7,805 nucleotides of DNA from an uncultured Eubacteriales bacterium. GTDB taxonomy: Bacteria > Bacillota > Clostridia > Oscillospirales > Butyricicoccaceae. A model generated the notes under the pieces. The model saw only the letters and a program-made list of their open reading frames with translations. It was not told the origin of the DNA and searched no databases. The position numbers and the translations under genes are program-made. Shown piece by piece: positions 1 through 7,006 of this stretch. The stretch spans positions 1 to 7,805 of the forward strand of contig CAJUGU010000150.1 in NCBI GenBank assembly GCA_910586105.1, read 5' to 3'. How positions within the stretch are numbered: the stretch's first letter is position 1; each line of letters begins with the position of its first letter.

Positions 1-2
1 GC

Positions 3-3000
3 GACTGGCTGCACGATATGGTCATACGGCTGGCCGGGGACGCGGAACAGAAGTTCGTGCAGAAGGCCGAACGGATGTACGCCGAAGCGCTGGAGGGCGC
101 GAAGGGGCGGCAGACGGGGGAAACGCAGCACGAGATCCGCACGATGGACGACGGGAGACAGTATGTGAAAGCCGACCGGCAGGTGATCCATGGAAACGAC
201 CCCGAACGGTGGCTCAAGCAGGCCGAACGGTTTATTGACAAGCAGATCCGAAACGGCGAGGATATTACGGTATTCAGCGCGGATGGGAACGCGATGCAGG
301 TCACGGAGCGCTCGGCGTATAAGCTGACGGATCCGCACGTGCAGAGCATTCAAAAGGTGAGCCGCAGGGAGCTGAGCGGGGATCAGAAGGCCCTGAAGGC
401 AAAAATCGCGGGGCATATTGATGAGCTCATCCAAACCGCCCAAAAATTCAAAACCCACCCTGATTTGGGCGGGAAACATCAGAACGATATCGGCGAGGAT
501 GGCTTTCATTATTATTATGCCTATTTTGAAAACGACGACGGGCAGTATTACCGCGTGGTATTTTCCGCTGGGATCAACGCAGACGAGCAAACCGCTTACA
601 GCATTGGGCAAATGGATAAAAGAAAACGCCCTGCAATTACGGGCTCTTCCACCAATGACGGTGGCGCTCAAGGTGCAGCGGCGTCTTCTGAAACCAGTAT
701 AACACAGGCCGCGCGGGAAAGCAAGCCCCAAAATCCCGACGGGCAGAAATCCTACGGCGGGAGCCTGAGCGAGCTGAACGCGCGGCTGGCCAAGCTCAGC
801 GAGGAGGAAAAGAAGGCGCTGAAGGCCGAAAACCGGCGGCAGAAGGCGCGCATTGCCCAGCTGGAAAACCAGCTGAAACGCACGCCGCCCGGCAAGCGCA
901 GCGAAACGCAGGTGCGGAGGATCGCCGGGGACGTGCTGCGCGAATACGAATCGAAGGCCGACCGGGCGGACATCACAAAGCGCTTGCAGGAGCTGTATGA
1001 CGGCATGGCGGCGGGCGGCGAGCAGGCGCTTCCGGCCAATCTTTATCGGGACGCCGCCGGGATCGCAGTGGATATCGTCCGGGAGAGCCGCCACCTGAAC
1101 GACGAGCTTGCGCAGCGGTACAAGGGCCTGCGCGACACGCTGCGCACGACCCGGATCACGCTGGCGGCGGAAGACCGGCTTTCGGTCGCCGAGGGGTACG
1201 GGGATTTCCGGAAGCGGTTCATGGGTCGGCTGCGGCTGGTGAACGAGGGCGGGATCGGCGTCGACCGGATGTATGAAACGCTGCGGGCGGACTATGGCGA
1301 GGCGTTCTTCCCCGCGGATATCAGCCACCCCGCCGACCGGCTGGAACGGATCGGAGAGGTGCTTGACAGCCTGAAGCCGGTGTACGAAAACCCTTACGCG
1401 AACACGATCGGCGACGCGGCGCATACGCTGGCGCTCGACCTGATCGGGCGCGGCGCGACGGTCGAGGCTGCGAAGCCGACGACGGCCGACCGCTTCGCCG
1501 ACCGGCTCGAGCGGGAGCGGCGGGGGAGCCGGATGATCCAGCAGGAGTATGACGAGGAGATCCGGCGGCATCAGGAGACGATCGCGGACGTGCGGCGGGT
1601 CGAGGCCGAACTGCTGCGGGAAAAGGAACGGCGGGCGAAGGAGGTGGACGCGCTCAGGGAGCATTATAAAGAACTGGACGCAAAACGGCGGGAACGGAAG
1701 CTCGACCGCATCCAGCGGGAAAAGCTGTTCAAGGTCGCAAAGCGGGTCGACCGGATGCACGCCGCGCCGCAGAACCGCGCCCAGATCGAGGAGATCGTCG
1801 GGACGCTCGACCTGCTCGGGATCGGGATCCGGCAGGATAGCGAGCTGCGGATGGGCGAGGTGCGGGACGCGATGAAGAAGCAGGCGGAACGGGATCCCGA
1901 CTGGCAGCCCAACCCGCAGCTGCTGGCCTGGGTGGAACGGCTGGACAAGATGCAGATCGCCGATATGAAGATCGAAGACGTGGAACAGCTGACCAAGACC
2001 CTGCTTGCGCTCGAACACGCCGTGCAGAACGAAAACCGGATGATCCGGACGCAAGACCGGCGGGACGTTTATGAGCAGGCGCAGGAGACGATCCGCAGCA
2101 TCGAACAGGCGAAGTCCCCCGGGACGAAAGGCGGCATTTTCTCCAAAAACGGGTACCTTTCGTCGATGCTTTCGCCCGAGCGGTACGTGCGGCGGCTGGT
2201 CGGGTATGACGACAGTTCCCCGCTGTACCGGCTGACAAAAGACCTCAGCGGCGGGCAGCGGCGGGCGCAGGATTTCGAGATGCGCAGCGAACGCTTTTTC
2301 GACAAGTGGCACAGCGACAAGGCGTTCATGCGCAAGCTGACCGGGAAAAAGGCGGATCGGATCGCCATAGAAGGGATGGCCGTCCACAACGGGCAGCTGG
2401 AAACCGTGCGGGCGGAGATCACGCCCGCGCAGCAGGTCAGCCTTTATCTGCACAGCAAGCATTATGCCAACCGGGCGCATATGCTCGAGGGCGGCGTTTC
2501 GATACCGGACGCGGCGCTCTATGCCAAAGGCGACAGGGCGCGGGCGTTCGCCGAGGGCGTGCGGCTGCGGCTGGACGAGAACGCGCTGCGGCAGCTGACC
2601 GCCCGGATGGATCCCAAGGTGCGGGAGTATGCCGACGCGGTCGGCGAATATCTGAACGGGATGGCGAAGGACGCGATCAATGAAACCAGCACAGCGCTGG
2701 ACGGTTACGAGCGGGCGACGGTGAAGGGGTACTTCCCGATCCGTACCGATCCCAATTTCACGCGGGCCGAATATGAAGGCGTCAAATTCGACGCGACGCT
2801 GGAAGGCTGGGGGAGCCTGAAAAAGCGCCAGGGCTCCAGGAACCCGCTGCTGCTGGAGGATGTCACCGACGTGTTGAACGAGCACGTGCAGAAGACGGCG
2901 CAGTATTACGGGCTGGCCGTGCCGGTGCGCAACTTCAACAAACTGCTGAACGTGACCGGGACGGGCTCGGAGTGGTCGGTAAAGGAAGCGATCAGCCGGA

Positions 3001-5189
3001 AGTGGGGCGACGGGGCGCTGAAGTACATCAATGATATGCTCGCCGACGCGCAGGGCGCGCGGAAGGGCGGGCAGGACGGCGTGGGGCGGATGGTCGCCGG
3101 GCTGCGGTCGAGATCCGCCGGGGCGGTGCTGACGCTCAGCCCCAGCGTGATCATGAAGCAGGCCGCGAGCTATCCGGCCGCCGCGGGCGTGCTCGGCTGG
3201 AAGCCGCTGCTGCGGGCGCTGAACCCGCAGGCGCTGGCCGTGGACATGGACACGATCGCGAAGTATACCCCCGATTACTGGTACCGCCGCAAGGGCTACA
3301 GCACCAGCGAGCTCGGGGACATCGCCAGCCGGAAGAAGGGCCTGCCGAAGCTGCTGAACCTGATCCAGGGCGTCGACCTTGCGACGACAAGGACGCTTTG
3401 GCTGGCGTCGGAATACCATGTGCGGGAGCAAAACCGGGGGAAGGCGGACGCGCCGGAGATCCGGTCGGACGGCTATTACCGGCAGGTCGCCGAGGTCTAT
3501 AACCGCGTGATCGAGGAGACCCAGCCCAACTATGCCGCGATGCAGCGCCCCGGCATCCTGCGGACGCAGAACGAGCTGGTGAAAAGCATCGTGATGTTCA
3601 AGACGCAGAGCTTCCAGAACTTTAACCTGCTGTATGACGCTTACGGGAACTGGCGGGCGAAAGCAAACGCCTATACGCTGGAACGCAGCGGGCAGAACCG
3701 CGCGGCGCTCAAGGAAGCGCGGGCGGCGCTGGCGCGGAACGTTTCGGCGCAGATCGTTTCGTCGGCAGTGCTGAGCGGGATGACCTTCGCGGCGGCGCTG
3801 GCGATGGGGCGTACCTCCGGTTATGAGGACGACGACGGCGAGCTGGCCCGCGAGACCGTGCTGGCGCAGCTGGCAAAGGATTTCATCGGCAGCTTTGCCG
3901 GGATGGCGTTCGGCGGCAGCGAGGCGTGGAGCATGCTCGACGCGGCGGCGTTCGGCGGGACGTGGTTTGACGTGGAGGCGGGCGGCGTTTCGTCGTTCAA
4001 CGACCTGTTCAGCCGGTTTAACAGCGTGAAAAAGGCTGCGGAAGACCTTTGGGCGGCTTACGGGGACGACGAGCGGGAGCTGACGCCCGCGCAGGGGCAG
4101 CATCTGGCGTTGCAGGGGTGGAAACTGGCCCGGACGGTCGCCGAGGAGCTCGGCGGGATACCGGCCGGGAATGTCGAAAAGATATTCCACGCGCTCGCCG
4201 ACCCCTTTACGCGGTGGCGGCTCGGGAAGTACGTCGGACAATATTATGTGCTGCTGGCGACGGTCAGCGCCGAGTCGGACAGCGGGGCGTTTATCGACCT
4301 GCTGTACAAGGCTTACCGGGAGGACAGCCCCGAGTATGAAACGCTGCACGAGCTGGTGAACGGCCTTGGGATCGACGACGAGCGGATCGCAAGCGGCCTG
4401 GAGAGCAGGACGGGCTCCCGGGAGCTTCTGAAAGGGCTGCTGAATGCCCGAAAGCAGGGGGACGAGGAAGGCCGTGCAGCATTCCGGCAGGCGCTGCTGG
4501 AGGGGGAACTGAAAACGGAGAAGCAGATCCGGGATGCGGAATATTCTTTCGACAACAAGGACGTCACGGAAATCGTCAAGGCGGCATATCAGGCGCAGGA
4601 AGACGGCGATACCGAAAAGCTGGAATCCCTGCGGCAGGCGCTTCGGGACAAGGAATACACGGATGAAGAAATCGACGAAAAGCTGTATGCGCTGCATATC
4701 AGCGCACTGCAAAAAACAAAAGCCTTTGAGGATATGCAAAGCGAAGTGTTTGTCCGCATTTACGACAGCGGCGTGGAGCATCCGGGATATGAAATGTTTG
4801 ACCGGCAGCATCGGGAGAAGTTCCGCAGCAACGTAAACACCTACAGCAGGGAATTGGCAATGGCAGAATTTGAGCCGGGCTATCCGGAAAAGAGCTGGGT
4901 GACAGCCTGCCGCGACGCGCAAACGGCTTGCGGATTGAGTGAAATCCAGTTTATGATCGCGTATTCCGCCCAAGCCGAGATGGAAAGCATCCGAGATAAA
5001 AATGGCGAAACCATTTCAAACAGCAAAAGCCTGCGGAAGATGCAGGCGATCTATCAAATCCCCGGACTGAATGACCGGCAACGGGCATATATGTTCGAGG
5101 TCTGCGGGGTTGGAAAGGAAGTCCGACATTATAACAAAGCGCTGGTCGAGCAGAAACTTCGCGAGATGGAGCGGAAGGCGGCCAGATAA
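3..5189 (+). CDS. Giant phage polyvalent protein with nuclease-like module and LPD38-like region (5' partial)
   Basis: The frame is open to the left edge, and the first ATG (position 18) has no Shine-Dalgarno sequence, so the gene starts upstream; residues below count from that ATG. The visible 1,723 residues are soluble and highly charged. Residues about 49-205 (YVKADRQVI, W65, H133, DGFHYYYAYFE at 161-171) resemble the LPD3 or PBECR (barnase/EndoU/colicin-like nuclease) modules of phage polyvalent proteins. A Gly/Ser/Asn-rich linker (about 209-249) is followed by coiled coils at about 250-290 and 495-580. Residues about 735-1215 form the long conserved region I associate with LPD38-type proteins (YFPIRTD at 904-910, AVPVRNF near 967, MFKTQSFQNFNLLYDAYGNW near 1193-1212). 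A hydrophobic segment lies at 1242-1264, with a weaker one near 1289-1315. The C-terminus is helical and basic. Such proteins are thought to be packaged and injected with phage DNA; this role is inferred. A tape-measure or internal virion protein is the main alternative. GC content falls in residues about 133-235 and 1515-1720. Confidence 0.8.
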   Translation, partial: DWLHDMVIRLAGDAEQKFVQKAERMYAEALEGAKGRQTGETQHEIRTMDDGRQYVKADRQVIHGNDPERWLKQAERFIDKQIRNGEDITVFSADGNAMQVTERSAYKLTDPHVQSIQKVSRRELSGDQKALKAKIAGHIDELIQTAQKFKTHPDLGGKHQNDIGEDGFHYYYAYFENDDGQYYRVVFSAGINADEQTAYSIGQMDKRKRPAITGSSTNDGGAQGAAASSETSITQAARESKPQNPDGQKSYGGSLSELNARLAKLSEEEKKALKAENRRQKARIAQLENQLKRTPPGKRSETQVRRIAGDVLREYESKADRADITKRLQELYDGMAAGGEQALPANLYRDAAGIAVDIVRESRHLNDELAQRYKGLRDTLRTTRITLAAEDRLSVAEGYGDFRKRFMGRLRLVNEGGIGVDRMYETLRADYGEAFFPADISHPADRLERIGEVLDSLKPVYENPYANTIGDAAHTLALDLIGRGATVEAAKPTTADRFADRLERERRGSRMIQQEYDEEIRRHQETIADVRRVEAELLREKERRAKEVDALREHYKELDAKRRERKLDRIQREKLFKVAKRVDRMHAAPQNRAQIEEIVGTLDLLGIGIRQDSELRMGEVRDAMKKQAERDPDWQPNPQLLAWVERLDKMQIADMKIEDVEQLTKTLLALEHAVQNENRMIRTQDRRDVYEQAQETIRSIEQAKSPGTKGGIFSKNGYLSSMLSPERYVRRLVGYDDSSPLYRLTKDLSGGQRRAQDFEMRSERFFDKWHSDKAFMRKLTGKKADRIAIEGMAVHNGQLETVRAEITPAQQVSLYLHSKHYANRAHMLEGGVSIPDAALYAKGDRARAFAEGVRLRLDENALRQLTARMDPKVREYADAVGEYLNGMAKDAINETSTALDGYERATVKGYFPIRTDPNFTRAEYEGVKFDATLEGWGSLKKRQGSRNPLLLEDVTDVLNEHVQKTAQYYGLAVPVRNFNKLLNVTGTGSEWSVKEAISRKWGDGALKYINDMLADAQGARKGGQDGVGRMVAGLRSRSAGAVLTLSPSVIMKQAASYPAAAGVLGWKPLLRALNPQALAVDMDTIAKYTPDYWYRRKGYSTSELGDIASRKKGLPKLLNLIQGVDLATTRTLWLASEYHVREQNRGKADAPEIRSDGYYRQVAEVYNRVIEETQPNYAAMQRPGILRTQNELVKSIVMFKTQSFQNFNLLYDAYGNWRAKANAYTLERSGQNRAALKEARAALARNVSAQIVSSAVLSGMTFAAALAMGRTSGYEDDDGELARETVLAQLAKDFIGSFAGMAFGGSEAWSMLDAAAFGGTWFDVEAGGVSSFNDLFSRFNSVKKAAEDLWAAYGDDERELTPAQGQHLALQGWKLARTVAEELGGIPAGNVEKIFHALADPFTRWRLGKYVGQYYVLLATVSAESDSGAFIDLLYKAYREDSPEYETLHELVNGLGIDDERIASGLESRTGSRELLKGLLNARKQGDEEGRAAFRQALLEGELKTEKQIRDAEYSFDNKDVTEIVKAAYQAQEDGDTEKLESLRQALRDKEYTDEEIDEKLYALHISALQKTKAFEDMQSEVFVRIYDSGVEHPGYEMFDRQHREKFRSNVNTYSRELAMAEFEPGYPEKSWVTACRDAQTACGLSEIQFMIAYSAQAEMESIRDKNGETISNSKSLRKMQAIYQIPGLNDRQRAYMFEVCGVGKEVRHYNKALVEQKLREMERKAAR
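162..632 (+). other. Nuclease-like / LPD3-type module inside the giant protein
   Basis: Residues about 49-205 of the giant protein form a compact alpha+beta module. It opens with YVKADRQVI, continues through a W-containing helix (near residue 65) and a TVFSADGNAMQVT-like strand pair. It then has HIDEL (H133), a His/Lys-rich loop (H147, K153, H154), the strongly patterned DGFHYYYAYFE at 161-171 and YYRVVFSAG. I recall this order of motifs from Firmicutes phage polyvalent proteins, where it is assigned to LPD3 or to PBECR nuclease-fold domains. Which of the two applies, and whether it is catalytically active, cannot be decided by reading. If active, the His/Lys loop and the HYYY strand are the candidate active-site elements. 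The second half is markedly poorer in GC than the rest of the gene. Confidence 0.45.
4440..4685 (+). repeat. Two-copy helical repeat in the C-terminal part of the giant protein
   Basis: Residues 1475-1507 and 1524-1556 align at an offset of 49 residues. Shared positions include A1477/A1526, GD at 1481-1482/1530-1531, E1484/E1533, RQAL at 1490-1493/1539-1542 and E1497/E1546. About 9 of the first 24 positions are identical. Each copy reads as two short charged helices around a G-D turn, with the pattern 'small loop, GD, RQAL, E, (T)EE/EK, I'. At DNA level the copies are diverged, so this is an old duplication or a repeat-fold family rather than a recent one. The first copy lies in GC-rich sequence and the second at the start of the lower-GC C-terminal stretch. 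Confidence 0.55.
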
Positions 5190-5193
5190 GGAG
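5188..5193 (+). promoter_or_regulatory. Ribosome-binding site AAGGAG overlapping the stop codon of the giant gene
   Basis: The TAA stop at 5187-5189 runs directly into GGAG, giving AAGGAG, 7 bases before the ATG at 5201. This supports 5201 rather than the in-frame ATG at 5210 as the start of the receptor-binding protein gene. A ribosome terminating on the giant gene sits on this site, so translational coupling is likely. Confidence 0.85.
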
Positions 5194-5200
5194 TGATTTT

Positions 5201-6991
5201 ATGTTGAAAATGGAAGGCTGGCGGGTGACGGCCCCGCTGGCGGGCGACCGGCAGATCGGGTTCGCCGGGGAGCACCTCGCGAGGCGGCTGGACATCGAGG
5301 CGTGCGTGCCCGGGTATAGCTGCAAGCTCGATCTGGAATTCGAGGACGGGCAAAAGAACATCCTCGACCTGACGGCGGAGGACGGGCTGCTGACGGCAGT
5401 GCTGCGGCGGGAACACGTCGCCTGTCCCGGCAAGGTGCGGGCGCAGGTGCGCGGCAGCAAGGGCGAGCTGGTCGTAAAATCCAACCCGTTCTGGTTGGAG
5501 GTGCGGGATTCGGTCGACGCGGTGGACGCGTTCGAGCCGCTCATGCCCGGCGAGTTTGAACAGCTTGAGCAGCGCGTGACCGCCGCCGTGCAGCGGGCGG
5601 AAACGCTGACCACGAAAGCGCCGATCGCACAAGGCGGGACGTGGTGGGTATGGGACGCCGAAAGCGGCGGTTATCGCGACACCGGGGAGAGCGCCACAGG
5701 GACGCCCGGGCCGCCGGGGGAGAAGGGCGAAAAGGGCGACGCAGGCGCGGCGCTCACCTTCGATATGCTGACCGAGGCGCAGAAAGCGGCCTTGACCGGC
5801 CCGCCCGGGCCGCAGGGCCCCGCCGGGATCAACGGTACGGCAATGACCTACGAGGAGTTGACCGACGAACAGAAGGCGGCGCTGGTCGGGCCGAAGGGCG
5901 ACAAAGGCGACAAGGGCGATCCCGGCGAACCCGGCCCGAAGGGCGCGGACGGCAGGGACGGCGCGGCGATCACCTTCGACATGCTGACCGACGAACAGAA
6001 GGCGGCGCTGGTCGGGCCGAAGGGGGACAAGGGCGACAAAGGCGACAAGGGCGATCCCGGCCCGAAGGGCGCGGACGGCAGGGACGGCGCGGCCGTCACC
6101 TTCGACACGCTGACCGACGAGCAGAAGGCGGCGCTGACCGGCCCGAAGGGCGACAAGGGCGACCCCGGCCCGAAGGGCGCGGACGGCAAGGACGGCGCGG
6201 CGATCACCTTTGACATGCTCACCGACGCGCAAAAGGCGGCGTTGACCGGCCCCAAAGGGGACAAGGGCGACAAAGGCGACCCCGGCGCAACCGGCCCGCA
6301 GGGGCCGAAAGGGGACTCCCCGACAAGCATGCCCGCCAGCGCGATCACCGGCACGCTGCCGGTCACAAACGGCGGCACCGGGTCGACGACCGCCGCCGCG
6401 GCGCTGTACGCGCTCCTGAACGGATCGAGCGCGCTGACCGCGTCCGGGATCGCCACGGGGGATTATCTTGCAGTCGGCGACGTGAGCGCCGCGACCGGTA
6501 AAAAGATCACCCTTGCGAACCTGAAGACGGCTCTGGGCGTCGGTTCGGGCGGCGAGGTCGTTTTTGGGACGTATGTCGGGAATCAGGGAAACCCAAGCGC
6601 GTCCGATACCGCTATGCAGTCCTCGCAAAATATCAACCTGGGGTTTTCGCCGAGGTTTGTTTGGGTCGGCAGGCTGAGCGGCGACAGCGCAGGCGTGGTG
6701 CCGTGGGATGTTGACACCGTATTTACATACCCATCGGCAAGCAGATCGAATTACGAATACATTATGATCTATTCCGCATACTGCACATCTGCTATGCCTT
6801 ATGTGGCAAAGCAAGGCAAAGGGACGAACGCAAATGAATTCCACGTGCTGCAAACAACTTCTACCGGGTTTTATGTCGCAAATGCGCGTGCAAGCGATTC
6901 CGATGTTACGGATGGTATTGATTGGAATTATAGCACTCGCGTATATCTCAACCACAGCAGCTACACCTATTTTTACCTGGCGATCAAATAA
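5201..6991 (+). CDS. BppU-type receptor-binding / tail-fibre protein with collagen-like shaft
   Basis: This 596-residue protein has the modular build of Firmicutes phage receptor-binding proteins. Residues 1 to about 110 are a beta-rich BppU-like N-terminal domain (WRVTAPLAGDRQIGF, SNPFWLEVRDSVDAVDAF), expected to dock on the baseplate or tail. A short coiled coil (FEQLEQRVTAAVQRAE, about 118-135) and a WWVWD motif follow. Collagen-like Gly-X-Y tracts interleaved with LTDEQKAAL helices occupy about 167-372. Residues 373 to about 450 carry the fibre linker TLPVTNGGTGSTTAAAALYA. The tip, about 452-596, has LGFSPRFVWVG, TSTGFYV and a final YLNHSSYTYFYLAIK; it resembles small beta-sandwich fibre tips and probably contacts the receptor. 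The tip is much poorer in GC than the rest. Homotrimer formation is inferred from the collagen triplets. The gene follows the giant gene by 11 bases. Family membership is fairly sure; the receptor is unknown. Confidence 0.87.
   Translation: MLKMEGWRVTAPLAGDRQIGFAGEHLARRLDIEACVPGYSCKLDLEFEDGQKNILDLTAEDGLLTAVLRREHVACPGKVRAQVRGSKGELVVKSNPFWLEVRDSVDAVDAFEPLMPGEFEQLEQRVTAAVQRAETLTTKAPIAQGGTWWVWDAESGGYRDTGESATGTPGPPGEKGEKGDAGAALTFDMLTEAQKAALTGPPGPQGPAGINGTAMTYEELTDEQKAALVGPKGDKGDKGDPGEPGPKGADGRDGAAITFDMLTDEQKAALVGPKGDKGDKGDKGDPGPKGADGRDGAAVTFDTLTDEQKAALTGPKGDKGDPGPKGADGKDGAAITFDMLTDAQKAALTGPKGDKGDKGDPGATGPQGPKGDSPTSMPASAITGTLPVTNGGTGSTTAAAALYALLNGSSALTASGIATGDYLAVGDVSAATGKKITLANLKTALGVGSGGEVVFGTYVGNQGNPSASDTAMQSSQNINLGFSPRFVWVGRLSGDSAGVVPWDVDTVFTYPSASRSNYEYIMIYSAYCTSAMPYVAKQGKGTNANEFHVLQTTSTGFYVANARASDSDVTDGIDWNYSTRVYLNHSSYTYFYLAIK
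5750..6316 (+). repeat. Five tandem collagen-plus-helix repeat units
   Basis: Units start at 5750, 5840, 5966, 6092 and 6200 (residues 184, 214, 256, 298 and 334), with spacings of 30, 42, 42 and 36 residues. Each begins with A-(L/M/I/V)-T-(F/Y)-x-x-LT-(D/E)-(E/A)-QKAAL and continues with a Gly-X-Y tract. The tracts hold about 4, 9, 9, 7 and 8 triplets and are rich in GPK, GDK, GDP and GAD. Units 2-5 are very similar at DNA level. Length differences are whole 9-base GDK-type triplets (GDK twice in unit 2, three times in unit 3, once in unit 4), so the frame is kept. KGD pairs are known to stabilise bacterial collagen triple helices through inter-chain salt bridges. The LT..QKAAL inserts probably break the shaft into short helical or trimerising nodes. 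Confidence 0.9.
6317..6545 (+). other. Phage fibre linker (NGGTGST-type) joining shaft and tip
   Basis: Residues about 373-449 of the receptor-binding protein read ASAITGTLPVTNGGTGST, then an Ala-rich helix with LLNGSSALTA, then GDYLAVGDVSAATGKKITLANL. This combination is widespread in phage tail fibres, between the repetitive shaft and the exchangeable tip. It marks the right limit of the collagen repeats and the left limit of the low-GC tip. The stretch itself keeps the high GC content of the shaft. Confidence 0.65.
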
Positions 6992-6997
6992 AGGAGG
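6991..6997 (+). promoter_or_regulatory. Ribosome-binding site AAGGAGG overlapping the upstream stop codon
   Basis: The last base of the TAA at 6989-6991 is the first base of a perfect AAGGAGG. Three ATGs follow in three different frames (7000, 7007, 7011). Spacing decides between them: 2 bases to 7000 is too short and that frame stops after 14 codons; 9 bases to 7007 is acceptable and gives the long frame; the 7011 frame is not productive. The start is therefore 7007. Confidence 0.85.
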
Positions 6998-7006
6998 CGA
7001 TGAAGG

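Noticed and set aside
18..20. ATG at 18 as the true start of the giant gene
   Set aside because: The frame is open back to the window edge (codons for DWLHD precede it) and there is no ribosome-binding site in the 17 preceding bases.
418..702. 94-codon + strand frame inside the nuclease-like module, considered as an overlapping immunity gene
   Set aside because: No Shine-Dalgarno sequence precedes the ATG at 418 and the protein has no recognisable pattern. The lower GC here explains the open frame poorly but is already explained by the module itself.
5641..6213. + strand Arg/Gly-rich open frame overlapping the collagen shaft in another frame
   Set aside because: Its periodicity is inherited from the in-frame repeat, it has no ribosome-binding site, and its composition is that of a shadow frame.
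5750..6316. CRISPR array or minisatellite
   Set aside because: The repeats are in-frame protein-coding units that code for Gly-X-Y triplets, with no unique spacers of constant length.
5848..6456. - strand open frame with repeated SPLSPFGP-like sequence
   Set aside because: The repeats are simply the reverse complement of the Gly-X-Y triplets in the collagen shaft; no independent support.
6560..6991. Diversity-generating retroelement variable region in the fibre tip
   Set aside because: No template repeat or reverse transcriptase is present in the window, and no adenine-specific substitution pattern can be judged from one copy.
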